Source: Apostichopus japonicus
Lineage: Eukaryota; Echinodermata; Holothuroidea; Aspidochirotida; Stichopodidae
Assembly (NCBI RefSeq): GCF_037975245.1
Contig: NC_092564.1
Location: forward strand, 23,339,984 to 23,403,983
Length of the DNA stretch: 64,000 nt
Direction of reading: 5' to 3'
A program made the position numbers and the translations under genes. Shown piece by piece: positions 9,331 to 22,100 of this stretch; within the stretch, counting starts at the first letter, position 1, and each line of letters opens with the position of its first letter. Under the pieces are notes generated by a model that saw nothing but the letters and a program-made list of their open reading frames with translations, had not been told where the DNA came from and did not search any database.

Positions 9331-10394
9331 TGTCTTGAGAGGATGATAGTCAATAAACAGAACAAAACGAGAGCAAAACCAAATACAAGATTTCTTTTAT
9401 ATATATATTTATATTTCCTGGTAATATGCATTGATGCCAAATTTGAGCTTGCTAAGCTTGCAAAATATTTCAGTAACAAATACTCGTTGTGAGACAGATT
9501 TAGATTTAATATTGCAAGACAGAAGAGTATACTTGTTAATGTTTTAGTGAGGTTAATACTTGATGACAGTGATGGTAAAATAACTTGAATATCGATGTTT
9601 GACATTTTAGGATATTTGTGAGCTTTACTGGTAAAAATCTGCTATTTTTTCTCCTTTGAAATTCAAGAAATGATTGACATCTATTGATCACTTAAATAAT
9701 GGTATATAAAAATGTGACTGTCAGCTAGCCGTGATCAAAACTATCCATTATTTTACTTTAAAAGGATTTAATCCCAGAAGGGGTTCCCTTCCAAGGCAAA
9801 CTGACCTTGTATATATTAAGTTTGTCATCAAAATGATCTTGCTTGGATTGAAAATTACTAGCAGCTCTAACAGTTTATGAAAGGCCAAACTTTGTTAAAG
9901 TTCAACTTTTTGTCATTGTTTTTTTGTGATAGTCAAATTTTTTGCTGCTACATTACCAAACATACAGAGTGTTGTTGAAACTATGATCACAAACGATTAA
10001 ATTAAAGACTCTACCCACAGCATTTACGGTCAACAATTGCTGAATTAGTGATGCCGCTCAGATGTGAAGAATTTATTTACCTAACCACGTTGCTACATTG
10101 GCATCAATTTACTTGCCATGTGAAAACAAACATTCTTTGAAAAAGAAGCATTTTAAGTAACATTAAAACTGTCCCTAAAAATGTTCCCTTATGGTTTATA
10201 TATATGCAGTATTATATCAGCACATCAGATGCCTTGTAAGGCTGTAAGGTAAGCAAAAAATACTACAAGCAATGTTTTATTTCTGGTTACGTTCAACTTT
10301 ATACAATTTTCTCATTTTCTGTTGTTGTTTCAGTAATTGTTGTTGCTGTTGTTGTTATTTTTTGTTGATTTTGTTTTGTTTTTGCTTCCTTTAG
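9331..10394 (+). other. Right part of the intron between the two WAP exons
   Basis: AT-rich unique sequence. A T-rich GTT/GTTG microsatellite and pyrimidine tract (about 10320-10393) leads into the acceptor TTGCTTCCTTTAG. No other exon is seen. Confidence 0.75.
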
Positions 10395-10537
10395 CTGTGA
10401 AAGCTGGTACATGCCCCAGTCCTCCGTCCGTTGATCCCATTCAGTGTAATCGTTTGTGTGAGCTGGACGCTCAGTGCCCTGGAGATACCAAGTGCTGCTA
10501 CACGGGATGTGGTACCTCATGCATGACCCCGGAATAG
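10395..10537 (+). CDS. Terminal WAP domain exon with stop codon
   Basis: The acceptor ends at 10394. The 143 bp enter in phase 1 and end with TAG at 10535-10537. Eight cysteines in canonical WAP spacing are present: TCP, QC, LC, the QC after ELDA, KCC, GC, and SC near the end. The protein stops five residues after the last cysteine (MTPE preceded by C), so nothing follows the WAP module. The last codons are copied in the tandem repeat immediately downstream. Confidence 0.92.
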
Positions 10538-10970
10538 ACATGGATCAACAGAATGGGGTGGGGATTGGGGGTAAAGACATGTGTTAGTGTTAATTGTACC
10601 TCATGCATGACCCCGGAATAGACATTGATAAACAGTCGTACAGAAGAAGGGGGTGGGGATAGGGGGTCGTACAGAAGAAGGGGGTAGGGATAGGGGGTAA
10701 AGACATGTATTAGTGTTAATTGTACCTCATGCATGACCCCGGAATAGACATTGATAAACAGTCGTACAGAAGAAGGGGGTGGGGGATAGGGGGTCGTACA
10801 GAAGAAGGGGGTGGGGATAGGGGGTAAAGACATGTGTTAGTGTTAATTGTACAACATGCATGACCCCGGAATAGACATTGATAAACAGTCCTACAGAAGA
10901 AGGGGGTGGGGATAGGGGGTCGTAGAGAAGAAGGGGGTGGGGATAGGGGGTAAAGACTATGTGTTAGTAC
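10511..10970. repeat. Tandem repeat of ~85-126 bp beginning inside the last coding exon
   Basis: The unit starts with TACCTCATGCATGACCCCGG (the real C-terminal codons) and runs through GAATAGACATTGATAAACAG, one or two ~30-bp subunits of GTCGTACAGAAGAAGGGGGT, and TAAAGACATGTGTTAGTGTT. Copies begin near 10511, 10597, 10722 and 10848. The first is short, and the fourth starts ACAACATGCATGACCCC. Only the first copy is coding; the others lie after the stop, in the 3' UTR or beyond. Confidence 0.88.
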
Positions 10971-13900
10971 TACTTCCCCTGCAACATGTTTCTTTTCACA
11001 CTACTGGAGGAGGTAACCTACATTTTGACTCCTTTTTGAAACTGTGTGGGGAAGGGAAGATAGTTACCCCTCCCCTCCCCTCCCCCCATCCTTAAATTGG
11101 ACAGTACATGTAGTTATATACATAATTGTATTTGTAAAGTATATTTACATGGGTACCATATTCCCTCTTTTTATTTCTGTTAAATTGAGTTTAATAACCA
11201 ATGCAGAAACTAGAATACCTCTTGTGGTGGCTCAAGCATCATTTTATTTATTTTTTTCTGTATCTCTGTTTAAAACTTTAAATGAAATTAGTGCACTAAA
11301 TTCCTTCTGTTTTCTTTATTGTTTTATTTTTCTGTTTAACTGACTAAGCTGTTACTCAGTTTTGTAAAAGTGACTACCAGCAACTTAGTTGAGGGAGAGG
11401 ATGCTGGCCATCAAGTTTGTCAAGTTGGGTTTGTCAAGTTGAAATAGAAAACATTATTATCTCGGTGACTATATATTGCTAAATTATTTGTGCCAGATTA
11501 ACAGCTTTGAAACAGCTGTGTGACAATGTATTTCTTCTGGCTTACAAATGATCACATTAATTTTTCCTACTTTTGTTATTTCTGGGTGTGTTTTCTTTAA
11601 CTTTTTAGGGGGGGTAGGTGGGTGGGTACAAATCCACTTTTAAATGTTTGAAAAATGCATGTTGGGTGTTGGCATGTCGATGGAGACTCGAGGCAAATTC
11701 TAACTTGCTCTATAAAAAACATTGCCTATCACTTCACGATCCCGAATCGAACCCTGGATGGGGCTAGAAATTCGGCTGGAAAACACAGATGTCTTTTTAA
11801 AGTAAATGATGAGTTTGTTTTGAGTTTATTTATATTGGGTATTTATGTTTTTTAATGTCCAGTAGTATGAGTAGCATCAGTATATATATATATATATATT
11901 CAATGAAGTACAGTACTGAACCCACACTGAAAGTAATATAATACAGGAAATGTGAAAACAATATATTAAAAATACACACACATTGTCTATCACTTGTCAT
12001 TTGTTTGTTCTTCCATGCTGAGATTTACAGCATTGGAATGTTATCTAGGTTATTATCGGAAAGTAAACTCGTTCCGTTAGGATGTGTACTTGGAGACTAG
12101 ACACCAACACTTGATTATAGAATTTCATTATGTACACAACCTAGCAGGCTTTCTCTAACCCCACTAGCCCTTTTATTGTGCTATTGTGTAGTCAATAATT
12201 ACGGGATCTTGACGACGTTTGTTTTATTTTCCCAAAATTTGTGGTCCTCCTGTAGAGGCCTAGCCTACACAGTGTACAATTTTCCATGTACTCAGTACAG
12301 TCATGGGATTCAACTGCCAGTGAATTAACAACTGATGTCTACAGGGTAATTGATGAATGTGTCCTTTGAAAGACTTGTATTGCTACGGGAACGTCAAAGT
12401 GGGACGGGGTAGCAGGGTAGGATGGGGTAGAGATAGAATCCCTGCTAACCTCTGTTCTTAGGCAGCATTGAAATAATAATAAATTATGGGTCTTTGTTTG
12501 GAGAGCACTGATGTTAAAGGTGCAAGGTGATACAAAAACCAACTTGCAAGAAGATTGGTGTCAAAAAGAAATTACATCACACACCTTCCGCCACCCAACC
12601 CCCCCCCTCCAAATAGTTGTTGTCACCCTCTCCCTACAACATAACCCATATGCAATGCCTTGTGATCACTTCTCAGTGGTTTTGTTGTCCTTTCACTGTA
12701 TAAGTTGTAATTGGCCCCTGATTGATAAAGAGAACTAGGGAAAGCCAGGCTCACACATAACTTTTCATTTTAATTACTCTCTTGTTCACCATCATGAAGG
12801 AAAAAACATCTTTCATTGACCTTTCCTCACTCCTAGCTTGTTCACACAGGCTACGGAATTAACGGTCCTGATTTATTGTCAGCAAGTCCGATAGTAAAAT
12901 ATAACAATGTAAGAAAACAAACAGGGTGACATTTTATGTTTCCTAGAGAAGATGGCAACAACAATAAATGTAAAATGACTAATCGAATGGGACCCTTAAC
13001 CCAGGTTGGTCAACTTATCGTGGGTTGAACAGGCTATGCAGTAGTCTTGTTCGAGACTCTGGCAATCTGCTGTTACTTTGCTTGTGACAATTAATATGAG
13101 TGCGCCCTCACATTGCTAATTCCCTGACAGGAAGATTCGACGATATTTATATATAAAACGAACGTTTTGACCAAGACTAGCTATACAGGGACATTACAGA
13201 ACAACCTTGATTCCGGGCGCAAATTGTAATTATCTTTCGCACACCAACTCCTTAGAGACAAGACTGTTGTTTTACCGAAATGGCGAGATTAGGATGACAC
13301 GGGTGCCATAGGCGACCTAGGAAGGCCTAGTAAAGGTCTCTATTTTGTGGAGAAGTTAAACACTCGACAGTCATAGGCCAATAATTTGCTGTTGTTGTTT
13401 ATATGTGATCGTATTGTTACAAACATTTCATTCTTAAACTAACATGTCGTCTTAGGCTGTGCTGGCTGACTGTTTATGCAGGAGAGTTTTCAGGTTGCAA
13501 CCTACAGGAGAAAAAAAAATGGGACTTTCTCACCCGAATAGTAAAAAGTTGGTTGTGGAAGATATTAATAAAGACTGGAACATTTTATAACTGAATTGAT
13601 TCTGTGGTTTTATGCATCAAACCAATGGCATGTGCAAAGGGGACCAAGAAGTGCAGATTCGAGGTGGGACATGCATTCCCCCCCCCCCCCACCCCTTCGA
13701 CCTCAAATCAAAGCTCAATTTAGGCAGTTTTCATCAGTACAGCATTGCGTAAAGATGTTTTTATAGAGCTGATTTCTGGACTAAATTTCTCAGAATGCAC
13801 CATTTGACATCTAAGCTTTTAAACACACCGTCTCTGGCCCTTCAATAAGGTTAATGGTCCTGCCTACCCCCCCCCCCCACACCCTCCAAATGCACAACTT

Positions 13901-14273
13901 GGAAATAATGTTGACACCACTGCCTGCAGACCAAGCAGACGATAGTTTGGTCGGGTTCCCCCCCCCCCCTTCATCTTTCTTGTACATTGATAACATGAAA
14001 TCGACAGCCATGTTACCTGTTGCTAAGGTACTTTAAAGCCGTACGTCGCATCGTTAATTCACACTATATTACTTTGACTTCTTCATGTGATCGAATGCGC
14101 GACACATTGACAGCGATTTATAAAGAGCACTGATTGATTCTTTATGATTACAGATAACAATGAAATATCTAGCAAATGTAAAATATATTACTGTAGTTTC
14201 GCTGTTATAAGTCACACAAAGTACATGTTATGTTCTCATTGTAATATGCAAAGGGTGGAACAGTTTTCATTCG
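10971..14273. other. Intergenic sequence, no gene recognised
   Basis: Contains a C-rich tract near 11067, a (TA)10 run near 11880, and poly-C tracts near 13678, 13868 and 13960. The short ORFs lack family motifs. Confidence 0.6.
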
Positions 14274-14565
14274 GAGTGTATAGCCTAGCGGTTAACGCCG
14301 GCGTCTCCCAGTCATGAGATCCCCGGTTCGATTCCCGCCGACAGCAATGTGTGTCGTCTGGCAAGGGTGTTGTTCAATAACAACTTCCCGACATGGACGT
14401 TAAATGGATGTGTGCCGAGAGATTGGCTTCGGGTCAGCTTGCGAGTCTATAAGCCTCCATGGCTTCTTTCGCGAGTTCCTGCTTGCGGAAAGATCACATA
14501 TACATACATACATACACGTGTACATACATACACACACACATACACGCATACATACATACATTCAC
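14274..14565 (+). mobile_element. tRNA-derived SINE with CATA/CACA tail
   Basis: An A-box-like TAGCCTAGCGGTTAA (14281-14295) and a B-box GGTTCGATTCC (14335 region) sit at tRNA spacing. A 5-bp anticodon-like stem, GTCTC with GAGAT, lies between them. The acceptor and T stems do not pair well, so this is not a functional tRNA. About 150 bp of non-tRNA body follows (for example GAGAGATTGGCTTCGGGTCA) and then an ACATACATACATACA/CACACA tail from about 14503. This is the layout of a polymerase III SINE. The parent tRNA and SINE family are not identified. Confidence 0.7.
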
Positions 14566-15831
14566 TAAAACGTCGCACTTTACATATTACTGGTTTGAAA
14601 GTTGAACGCGATATTACTTTAGATGATAAACAACATCTGCCCTATTGCATTAATTTATAAAGGATTCCGTATAGTTCAATAAAACATGGTTTGGGACGTT
14701 TAATTTAAAAAATTTTAATCGAAGAAAAGTAACATTTTTGGAGATACTAGATGATCCTCTCTTTTCCACTTTCCACAACGTCCACTTCAAATTGATTCTC
14801 AAAGCATTTCCTCTTGTTTAAGACTCCTTTGTGTCAGTGAATGACTTTGAGGGTGGAAAGCTCGAAAATACTTTTGAAAACTTTTAGTAACACTAAACAT
14901 GGGAGATATACCAGGCCCGTATCGGAATTAGTTTGGGATGGTGCATCTCCTGAAGATACGGATCTTTTTAACGAACACCGTCCAATGTGGGAGGGGGTAT
15001 TGGTGTCAAATGCATAATGATGCTGTATTGTGCAACGATGTCCCTTTTCGTTGTTGTAACACTTGGCACAGTGTTACCGTCACGCTCAGCACGAAATGCC
15101 ACTTTCTTCGTAGGAAAATGGGGACCTTTGAAAATGAGGATGCGAACGCACTAGCCGCCGAGAGGCTCGTGAGCAAACTTTTTAGATGGCGCTATATATG
15201 TTTTTATTTTTAGCGAATGAGTCAACCACCTGCAGTGCACAATATCAACCAGCTGAAATAATAAACTCTTTGAGATCTTTGATATGTACTGCAGCCCTCA
15301 CGTTGTAAATTAGTATTTCGTGTTTTTGGTGTTTGGTTACAGACTACCCTTGTGTTAAATCCGTACTGTGAGTAGAACATATGAAAACGTCTGGCCATTT
15401 TCAAGCAGTTGTTATTCTCAGTCAGGTCAGATTCTATGACACACAAAATTTATCGTGGGGAATAAATAACTTGGATACGTCGTTCGAAACGCTGACAGGA
15501 TCTTGACTATTCGCCATATGATGACAAATTTATCTTGTTCGACTTTTTCGTGGAACGTTTTGAAAGGTAAGTGGTTGGCCTGTAGCAGTTATAACTAAAT
15601 TAGTGTTTGTTAACCTAGCCTTAGTTAGAGCCTAACGGTTAGGACACAGAAGGCCCCTAACGAAATACAGCTAAGCTGAAGTATACAGGCTAGTTGCTCT
15701 ACTTGATAGGCTGTAGTCATATAAACATAGTCATATTACCTTAGCCATTTATAACTGTTCATGTACTTTCATTATACCAAGTGTTCTCTGAGATCTTACT
15801 GCAGTTGAGTTGCCACCCAACCACTATAGTC
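14566..15831. other. Intergenic sequence, no feature recognised
   Basis: Short ORFs only, none with a recognisable domain. Confidence 0.55.
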
Positions 15832-16310
15832 AGTATTGCGAAGTTCGGCATACTGCGAAGTTCGGACACCCTAAGAAATACACGATTTCACCATGAAAAC
15901 CTACAGGAAGAGCCAAATTTCACTAAAAAGTACGAAGCTACAGTTATTTTCTCTCCAAAATGACCCGTGTGCAAGAAATGACTTACATATTTGTCAATCA
16001 AATGACGAAGATCTATGAAGTCTGTTATAATTACTGAAAGAGCAACTGCGCCACCAATTTTATCACCAGCGCCACACTGTGGGTTGCGTGTCCGAACTTC
16101 GCAATACTCTAGCAAAGAAATACCAGTTCCACAATCAGGAAGAATCTTCTTGGAAAACAACGTGAAAACAGTTTGCAGGAAAGAAAGTTTGGCCGTGTAT
16201 CGTACTATAACACAATTCTCCCACCATATCAAGTATATTTTCAGGTGATTTATACCAGAAGATTTAGTTTTGGGGTGTTTTAAGTCTTAAGTGTCCGAAC
16301 TTCGAAGTCA
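15832..16310. mobile_element. Inverted-repeat element (candidate MITE) built on a GAAGTTCGGACAC motif
   Basis: AGTATTGCGAAGTTCGG at 15832-15848 is exactly matched in inverse by CCGAACTTCGCAATACT at 16092-16108. A second direct copy, CTGCGAAGTTCGGACACC, lies at about 15854, and a further inverse copy, GTGTCCGAACTTCGAAG, at 16291-16307. The outermost arms enclose about 450-480 bp. A 114-codon minus-strand ORF (15888-16232) lies within but has no recognised domain. The superfamily and target-site duplication are unclear. Confidence 0.6.
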
Positions 16311-19032
16311 CCATGCTACCACTAGAGCCAAGCTAACTTAAGTTAAGGTTAGGCCCCAGTCCTTGCTTAGTCCAAGTGCCTAACTAAGGCTAGACTACAG
16401 ACTAAGCTTACAGATAAATGCCTTAGTCCTGGGCGATTATAATTATCTGGCCATTCAGAAAGTCTCTTGTGTATGGATTGTAGTAACTCCTTCACAGTGA
16501 CTCCTACTACAAAAACAATTTCTTCCCAATTTTGCAACTCCAGCCACAAAGTAAAATAAAGAATATTCACATATTGATAGACTCCAGCAAGACTATCCTG
16601 TTTGACAAGATTTCAATGTCCTGCATGAATGTGTAGTTAAATCGTTTTAAGGCTGCAAAATACAATACTAGTTCTAAGTAAATACTATGGGATACCATTT
16701 CAAGACAATTGTTGGTATTTTCCTTTTCATGTTTTTGATAAATTGTAACATTCTGAAATGAAAATTAATGTTTATTTAGTGCTTCAAATGAACTGAGTTA
16801 ATGAACGGCCTACTGTGCATTTAACTCAGGATAAACTCTATTAACTGGTTTAACACAAAGGATGCAAAAGGCAGGTTGATTGCTACTCCTCTAAAATAAC
16901 ATTCTTGGATTTCAGGATGAACAAATGTTGGCCTTCAATAAACTTGGCAACACTTACTTAAATAATGAATGTAGTTTCATCTAAGAATGAGAGTTTATGC
17001 TTACTAGGAACAGGAGAAATGAAGCATGTGCTGCTTTAGTGCCCCCCCCCCAAATATCCATCTCGATTCATTTAAACGAAAATCATAATCCTCTGTTTTC
17101 AAAGCATGTCTTTTGTTTCTAGAAATGGTGTTCTTGGCTCCAAAGTTACATTCATATCTCTTTGATGATAACAAGAGTTAACCAATTCCCTATATGTTCA
17201 CTACATATAGGCTGCATTCTGTATACAGCATGCCAATGAATTACAATGATAGATACTGAACCTCAAATTCTGACATAGCCTAATGTTAGGCCTAGGCTTA
17301 TATGTGCAGGTCTAGTTTGTTAGTAGGCTGGATTAGGTTTCATGGACTAGTACTAGTATTTAAGGGCTCTAGCTATAAAACCTTTGCCAACAGTCTGTTC
17401 TAGGATATGACTTTCTATTGGGACCTGACATCATGTGACTTGTGTTGTCCCAACCACGTTTTGCTCTGGTAAATATGGAGCGAAAATTGCAATGAATGTT
17501 TCGAGGTAATTGAAAGGCCATGGATTTTGTTCTTGCAAGTGCTGTATTGTTGTCTTAACATAGATTTCAGTCAATACTAAGTATACTGTAATATTGAACT
17601 AACAGGCATAAACCACTATGATCAAAGTTAGATTGAACAATAAATGTTTCACACTAAAGATGAATGTGCAAATAAAGAACACTGTCATACATACAAAACA
17701 GTTAATGGCAGTGCTGTACAGGTACAGACTGCAGAAGGGGGAAATAGTAGCCATTGGCTACAAAATAATAAAAGAAAGAGTTCAGCCAGCATTTTTGAAG
17801 GATTACCATCTACGAGGGTACCCTTCTGGTGGTAATATGTTTCAAACAATTATACACAGTTTGTCAATGGCCCTTCTCCATTGACTGAACCACATGTGGG
17901 AGAAATCACACGCTAAAGTCCCGTTGACTTTAATTGACTTGTGTGTCGCCGGAAATCAGACTTGCTTTAGTCGGTTGCGGTTAAAGATTTCAGTTACTGC
18001 AAAGGGGTTATTTTAGCACGTATGGTACATGCGGTCAGGGAAAAAATATGCGTAAACTGTGTGTTTGCCTTATCACAAATTACAATGTAGAAGAACTACA
18101 AAGTACTGTCGCCAAACATTTTTAGTTTTTTTGTGGAGTATTTGGCATCTTGATTTCATCATTCTATCGCATTAATTTGTACAATCTTGGGGGCATTTGC
18201 AAAGTGAACAGTTATGAGGCTCAACCGTTCTCTAGCCAGACTAGCCTAATGTACGAAGAGCACACAATGAGCAAAGCCTTATGTTATTGTTTTCACTTTC
18301 CAGTTTTCATGTACGGTGAAACGGCCAAAGTGGTTAAAAAGAATATTGTTTGGGTTTTTATATATTTAGTCAAGACAAATCATTCTTATCAACTGTTAAA
18401 CACGGATATTAGGAGATTTTGTTGGATGCAAGAAGTAAAAAAGTTACAGGACTGTACGTCGTCCCCTAAGCGTATCGCGGGTACACTGTATGACCAGTGT
18501 TAACTGCCAAAACTGGATAGTATATCGAACAGCATTAGTACAAACTCACGTGAGGGACTTGCCATACAGTTACACGGTAGATTAGCGCACCTTCCCTGGC
18601 CTTGAATAGCTTTGGATCGAATGATTTACATTCTTCTCCCGTTGTGGTTGTGGTGTTCAATCAAAAGTGCGGAAAAATGCAATCCTTAATGTGGAACGTA
18701 ATAATCGGTTTCACATCATTGGTAGCGCAGTGGATTTTGCCGATGCCGATTATTTATCAGTCGAACACTAATATTCAGTAAATTGGAGCAGATGTGTTTA
18801 ATTGACCCTGAATATTGCAGAATTTGCATTCAAATGCAGTATGAAGAAAGCATGTGTTGATTGCATAAAATTTCAAATCAGATGTCACAAGTTACTGTAG
18901 ATCTATCTATCACTCTGAACAATGTAAGTTGTCTTCATTTTGTAATGATGGAATAAAGTATCCCACATACCAATGACAAGGTTTGAAGTAACCAACAACA
19001 TGATTGCAAATCGCCGGAGTGCTGTTTCCATC
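16311..19032. other. Intergenic sequence, no feature recognised
   Basis: A 117-codon ORF at 18150-18503 has no recognisable motif and is not called. A short A-box-like TAGCGCAGTGG at about 18723 lacks a convincing B box. Confidence 0.55.
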
Positions 19033-19155
19033 GCCTACCCCCGAATTCCCTTCCCCCTGCAAATCCCCAGTTTCCCGTTCCCTTCCTTCCCTGCCAAATC
19101 CCTTCCCCCCTCATCCCCTTCCCCCCTCATCCCCTTCCCCCCTCATCCCCTTCCC
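19033..19155. repeat. Pyrimidine-rich tandem tract
   Basis: CCTTCCCCCCTCATCC is repeated about three times in tandem within a ~110-bp C/T-rich stretch. Mirror-symmetric homopyrimidine DNA of this kind can adopt triplex structures (inference). Confidence 0.7.
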
Positions 19156-22100
19156 TTTTCCAAGAGACTGAACACATACCAATTAAATCCTATTAGACTG
19201 CACCACTGCCCTATTATATGACCTATAATGTGCCTCTGCTGTGCACTTTAATTTAGAGCCATATTGTTCTTGTTGCAGTTGCTCCAGAGCATGTTTGTTC
19301 AAATTTTCAAGTGCCCTAAAGGAAGTTTTCTACCAGCAGAAATTGCAGAATGTGTTTTGAACCAAATGGTTCAGGTACTGGTTGTATGTCTGAGGACCTC
19401 TTCAAGTTAATCATTGACTGTACCAGGTCCAGGCATATAGAACTGAGCTACTAGAAAAGTAAAAACAAGAATGTTTTCTCTTGGATGTTGAATGTGTCAG
19501 GATAACCTCCCTGTCTGTATTTGACGTCATTAATGTTGGTCATTTGCATTAATGTTTTACAGTTGTCTACAGTACATCGTAGACTCCTTTGCGTGGTTCT
19601 TTGTGAATAGTATTATGAGTGTAAGAACGGCAGAGAGACCTTGTAAAACACTGTCTTGATACTCGCTAATTTATGTGTTTTAATATGTCAGCTAATGTTG
19701 TGTATACATCTTCCAGGCAGAAGACTCTAATGGCAATACAGTAGTATATACTGTATTATGTGCACTACTTTTGGTCATGTTTGTGGTAATTGAGAATCTG
19801 TCAGTAAAAGGCTTCTTCAAGGTCGAACGTAGGTTGTCACCTCCTCGAAGTCCTGACGAAACAATGTAGTTAATTCAGTACATTACAATTCCAGTAACTA
19901 ATCACATTTTGTGAGACAATTAAATTGGATCGTTAAAGCCCTTTGCCGTTAGTTTTACAGGATCACAAAGTTATAGGCTTGTATAAAGGCATCCCACGTC
20001 AGTAAACTTTGAACACTTCCGCTCAGTAAAACCAAAATGCATAAAACAGTCTAAAAGAACTATCATAGATCTGTGTTCTGAAGATCTATTTCCTCAAGAG
20101 TGTTAATTTAATATATAATTTTGCTGAAAAAAGTCTAATTTTCATCCACATTTTTGAAGTGCTACATATGGTTGATTCTGTATTTGTTGCTGGTGTCATT
20201 TGTGTGTTACTTTATTGATACCAGGTGTTGCATTTCTGCCTGTACTCCTGTAAAACCATGAAGCTATACTGCATGTGATACTGTAGATATGTACAGTATA
20301 GTCAGGGAGGTCCCCTGTGACTATTATCAAAATCCAATTGGAAAATGTAATTGGATTAAGATACACATTGGTAATCATCAGCCTGACTGGATTCATACCA
20401 AACAACTCAGCCATAAATTTGATGTACAGTTGTATAATTTATGGCAGTAAAATTCAAAAAATTATCTGGGATATTGTTAGATAACCAATAATTTCAAAAA
20501 GGAATCAATCATGAATATTGAAGATAACGTTCTTTAAAAAGTCTATCTCTATTAAAATGTTGTTCAAGTCGTGTAGATAACACTTAAAAACTGAGTGTGT
20601 CATTAAAGTCCATCTCTGTAAAAAATATTTTTCAAAGTTTTAAACCATACCTTTGTACAGTAGGTCTACTTTCTTTACTTTAATACAACATATTTGAAAA
20701 CCCCTTTTATTTGCAAGTGCTTGCTTCCACAGTGTTTTACTGCACTCTTCACTGTCCTGTTCATTTGGCAATTGTTGTTTGCTCAGGATTCACTGCCCAT
20801 CTGATCCAAGAAGGATGTTAAATTATGAAGAAGAAGAAAAAAATAGACACCATATATACAGCAATCAACAAGTAAACAAAGTTGTTTGTTGGGATAAAGT
20901 CATAAAACAGAATTTAAATAATTTGCTAAATTTGTATATATGTGGTAGGCTGTGAGAAACACAGGCATCATTTTGTATTTGCAATTACTGTTTATCAGCA
21001 ATGTTCTATAATTTTGTAACTGTTTGCCTGGGAAGAAGTTCTTCAGCCAAAGATTTTCAGGGAATTCAAGACTAGTCCATGGAAAAGCAGAATACTGCTT
21101 TATTCTGGGAATTGAACACCTGGTCAGACTTTGAGGCACCGATCTCTCTAGTGCAAGACTGCTTGAATTCACCTACCTTTTAACTCTCAGAATATTTATG
21201 GAAGAGAGAGGGTTTGATATTTTAGCAAGTATGGTACCGCATATTAATTAAAACAACAGATGAAAGGTCTGTACGTAATATCCCTACATTTTTCAACAAT
21301 TTAAACATTTGATTGAAGTTTGAGTCGATTGCAATATTTTCTTGCTTTCGTTCATCTTTTCTATTTTTATTAGAGCGATAGTCCGGCAGTACTGTATGTG
21401 TACAGCTGTAATTATCTATAATTTTACCAACTTACAGAGTGACAAGCAGGTACCCGACACACACATGCCACCTAAAGCCTTATCTGATTACTGACTTTCC
21501 TTTTAAATTGAATTTTCTCTAGTAATGCATCGGGGTTCCCTACCAACCAGTAATTAACAACTGCGGCGTTGGGTAACTTTATCCAAATTGGGTTTCTATT
21601 CTCCGCTTTGGCAGTATCGCAGGTTCTGGCAACGTGTTTTTTTATTTTTATATCTTCCCCGATCCCTCATTTTGATTATTCGTTGGGTTTTACTGTTGCA
21701 TAATGTATGAGCTAAACGTAGAGGTATGCAGCGGCCAAGACTAATTTCAGGATCGAATTTTGGTTTTTTAGGCATTCAGAGGAGGTAGAAATAACTGTGT
21801 GGTTTAATGATGTTCTCACTCTTCTTGACGTAGATACAAAACAGACGGCGATATTAACTTATCCCAGCGATTCATCACTGTTCATTCGTTTATTGCATTG
21901 GTAGCACAATTTGACTTGTATTTGCATAACTTGCAAATTTACACATTTTGAAATTGCAAACTTATTTATGCCAAAGTAATTCCTAGGTATTTTATACAAA
22001 ACCCTGTAATTGCAAGCACCTGTTACCTTCTAAACACATTGTTTTGAAACATAAGACTATTCCCTGGCGGCAAAATGATGCAGCCGTCCATTTCCTGTAG

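Larger units (their letters stand above)
1..10537 (+). other. Gene model: secreted multi-Kunitz / double-WAP protease inhibitor, 5' end outside the window
   Basis: Eight exons splice in one consistent frame: six Kunitz (BPTI) domains, then two WAP four-disulfide-core domains, then a stop. All complete exons start with the last two bases of a codon and end with the first base of one (phase 1-1), typical of shuffled extracellular domains. Visible coding DNA is 1,286 bp, about 428 codons with the stop. No signal peptide, start codon or promoter is visible because the gene begins left of the window. Kunitz and WAP proteins inhibit serine proteases outside the cell, and mixed Kunitz/WAP proteins such as papilin, eppin and WFIKKN are known; which of these is orthologous cannot be decided here. 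No convincing poly(A) signal lies close to the stop: candidate AATAAA motifs occur at about 12478 and 13566. Confidence 0.85.

Noticed and set aside
11690-11790. B-box-like GGTTCGATTCG on the minus strand as a tRNA
   Set aside because: No A box or cloverleaf upstream; at most a decayed SINE.
14274-14345. Functional tRNA gene
   Set aside because: Acceptor and T stems do not pair; the SINE body and simple-repeat tail follow.
18150-18503. 117-codon ORF as a gene
   Set aside because: No recognisable domain, codon structure or splice signals; expected by chance in 64 kb.
18715-18775. A-box-like TAGCGCAGTGG as a tRNA or SINE
   Set aside because: No proper B box or foldable tRNA arms downstream.
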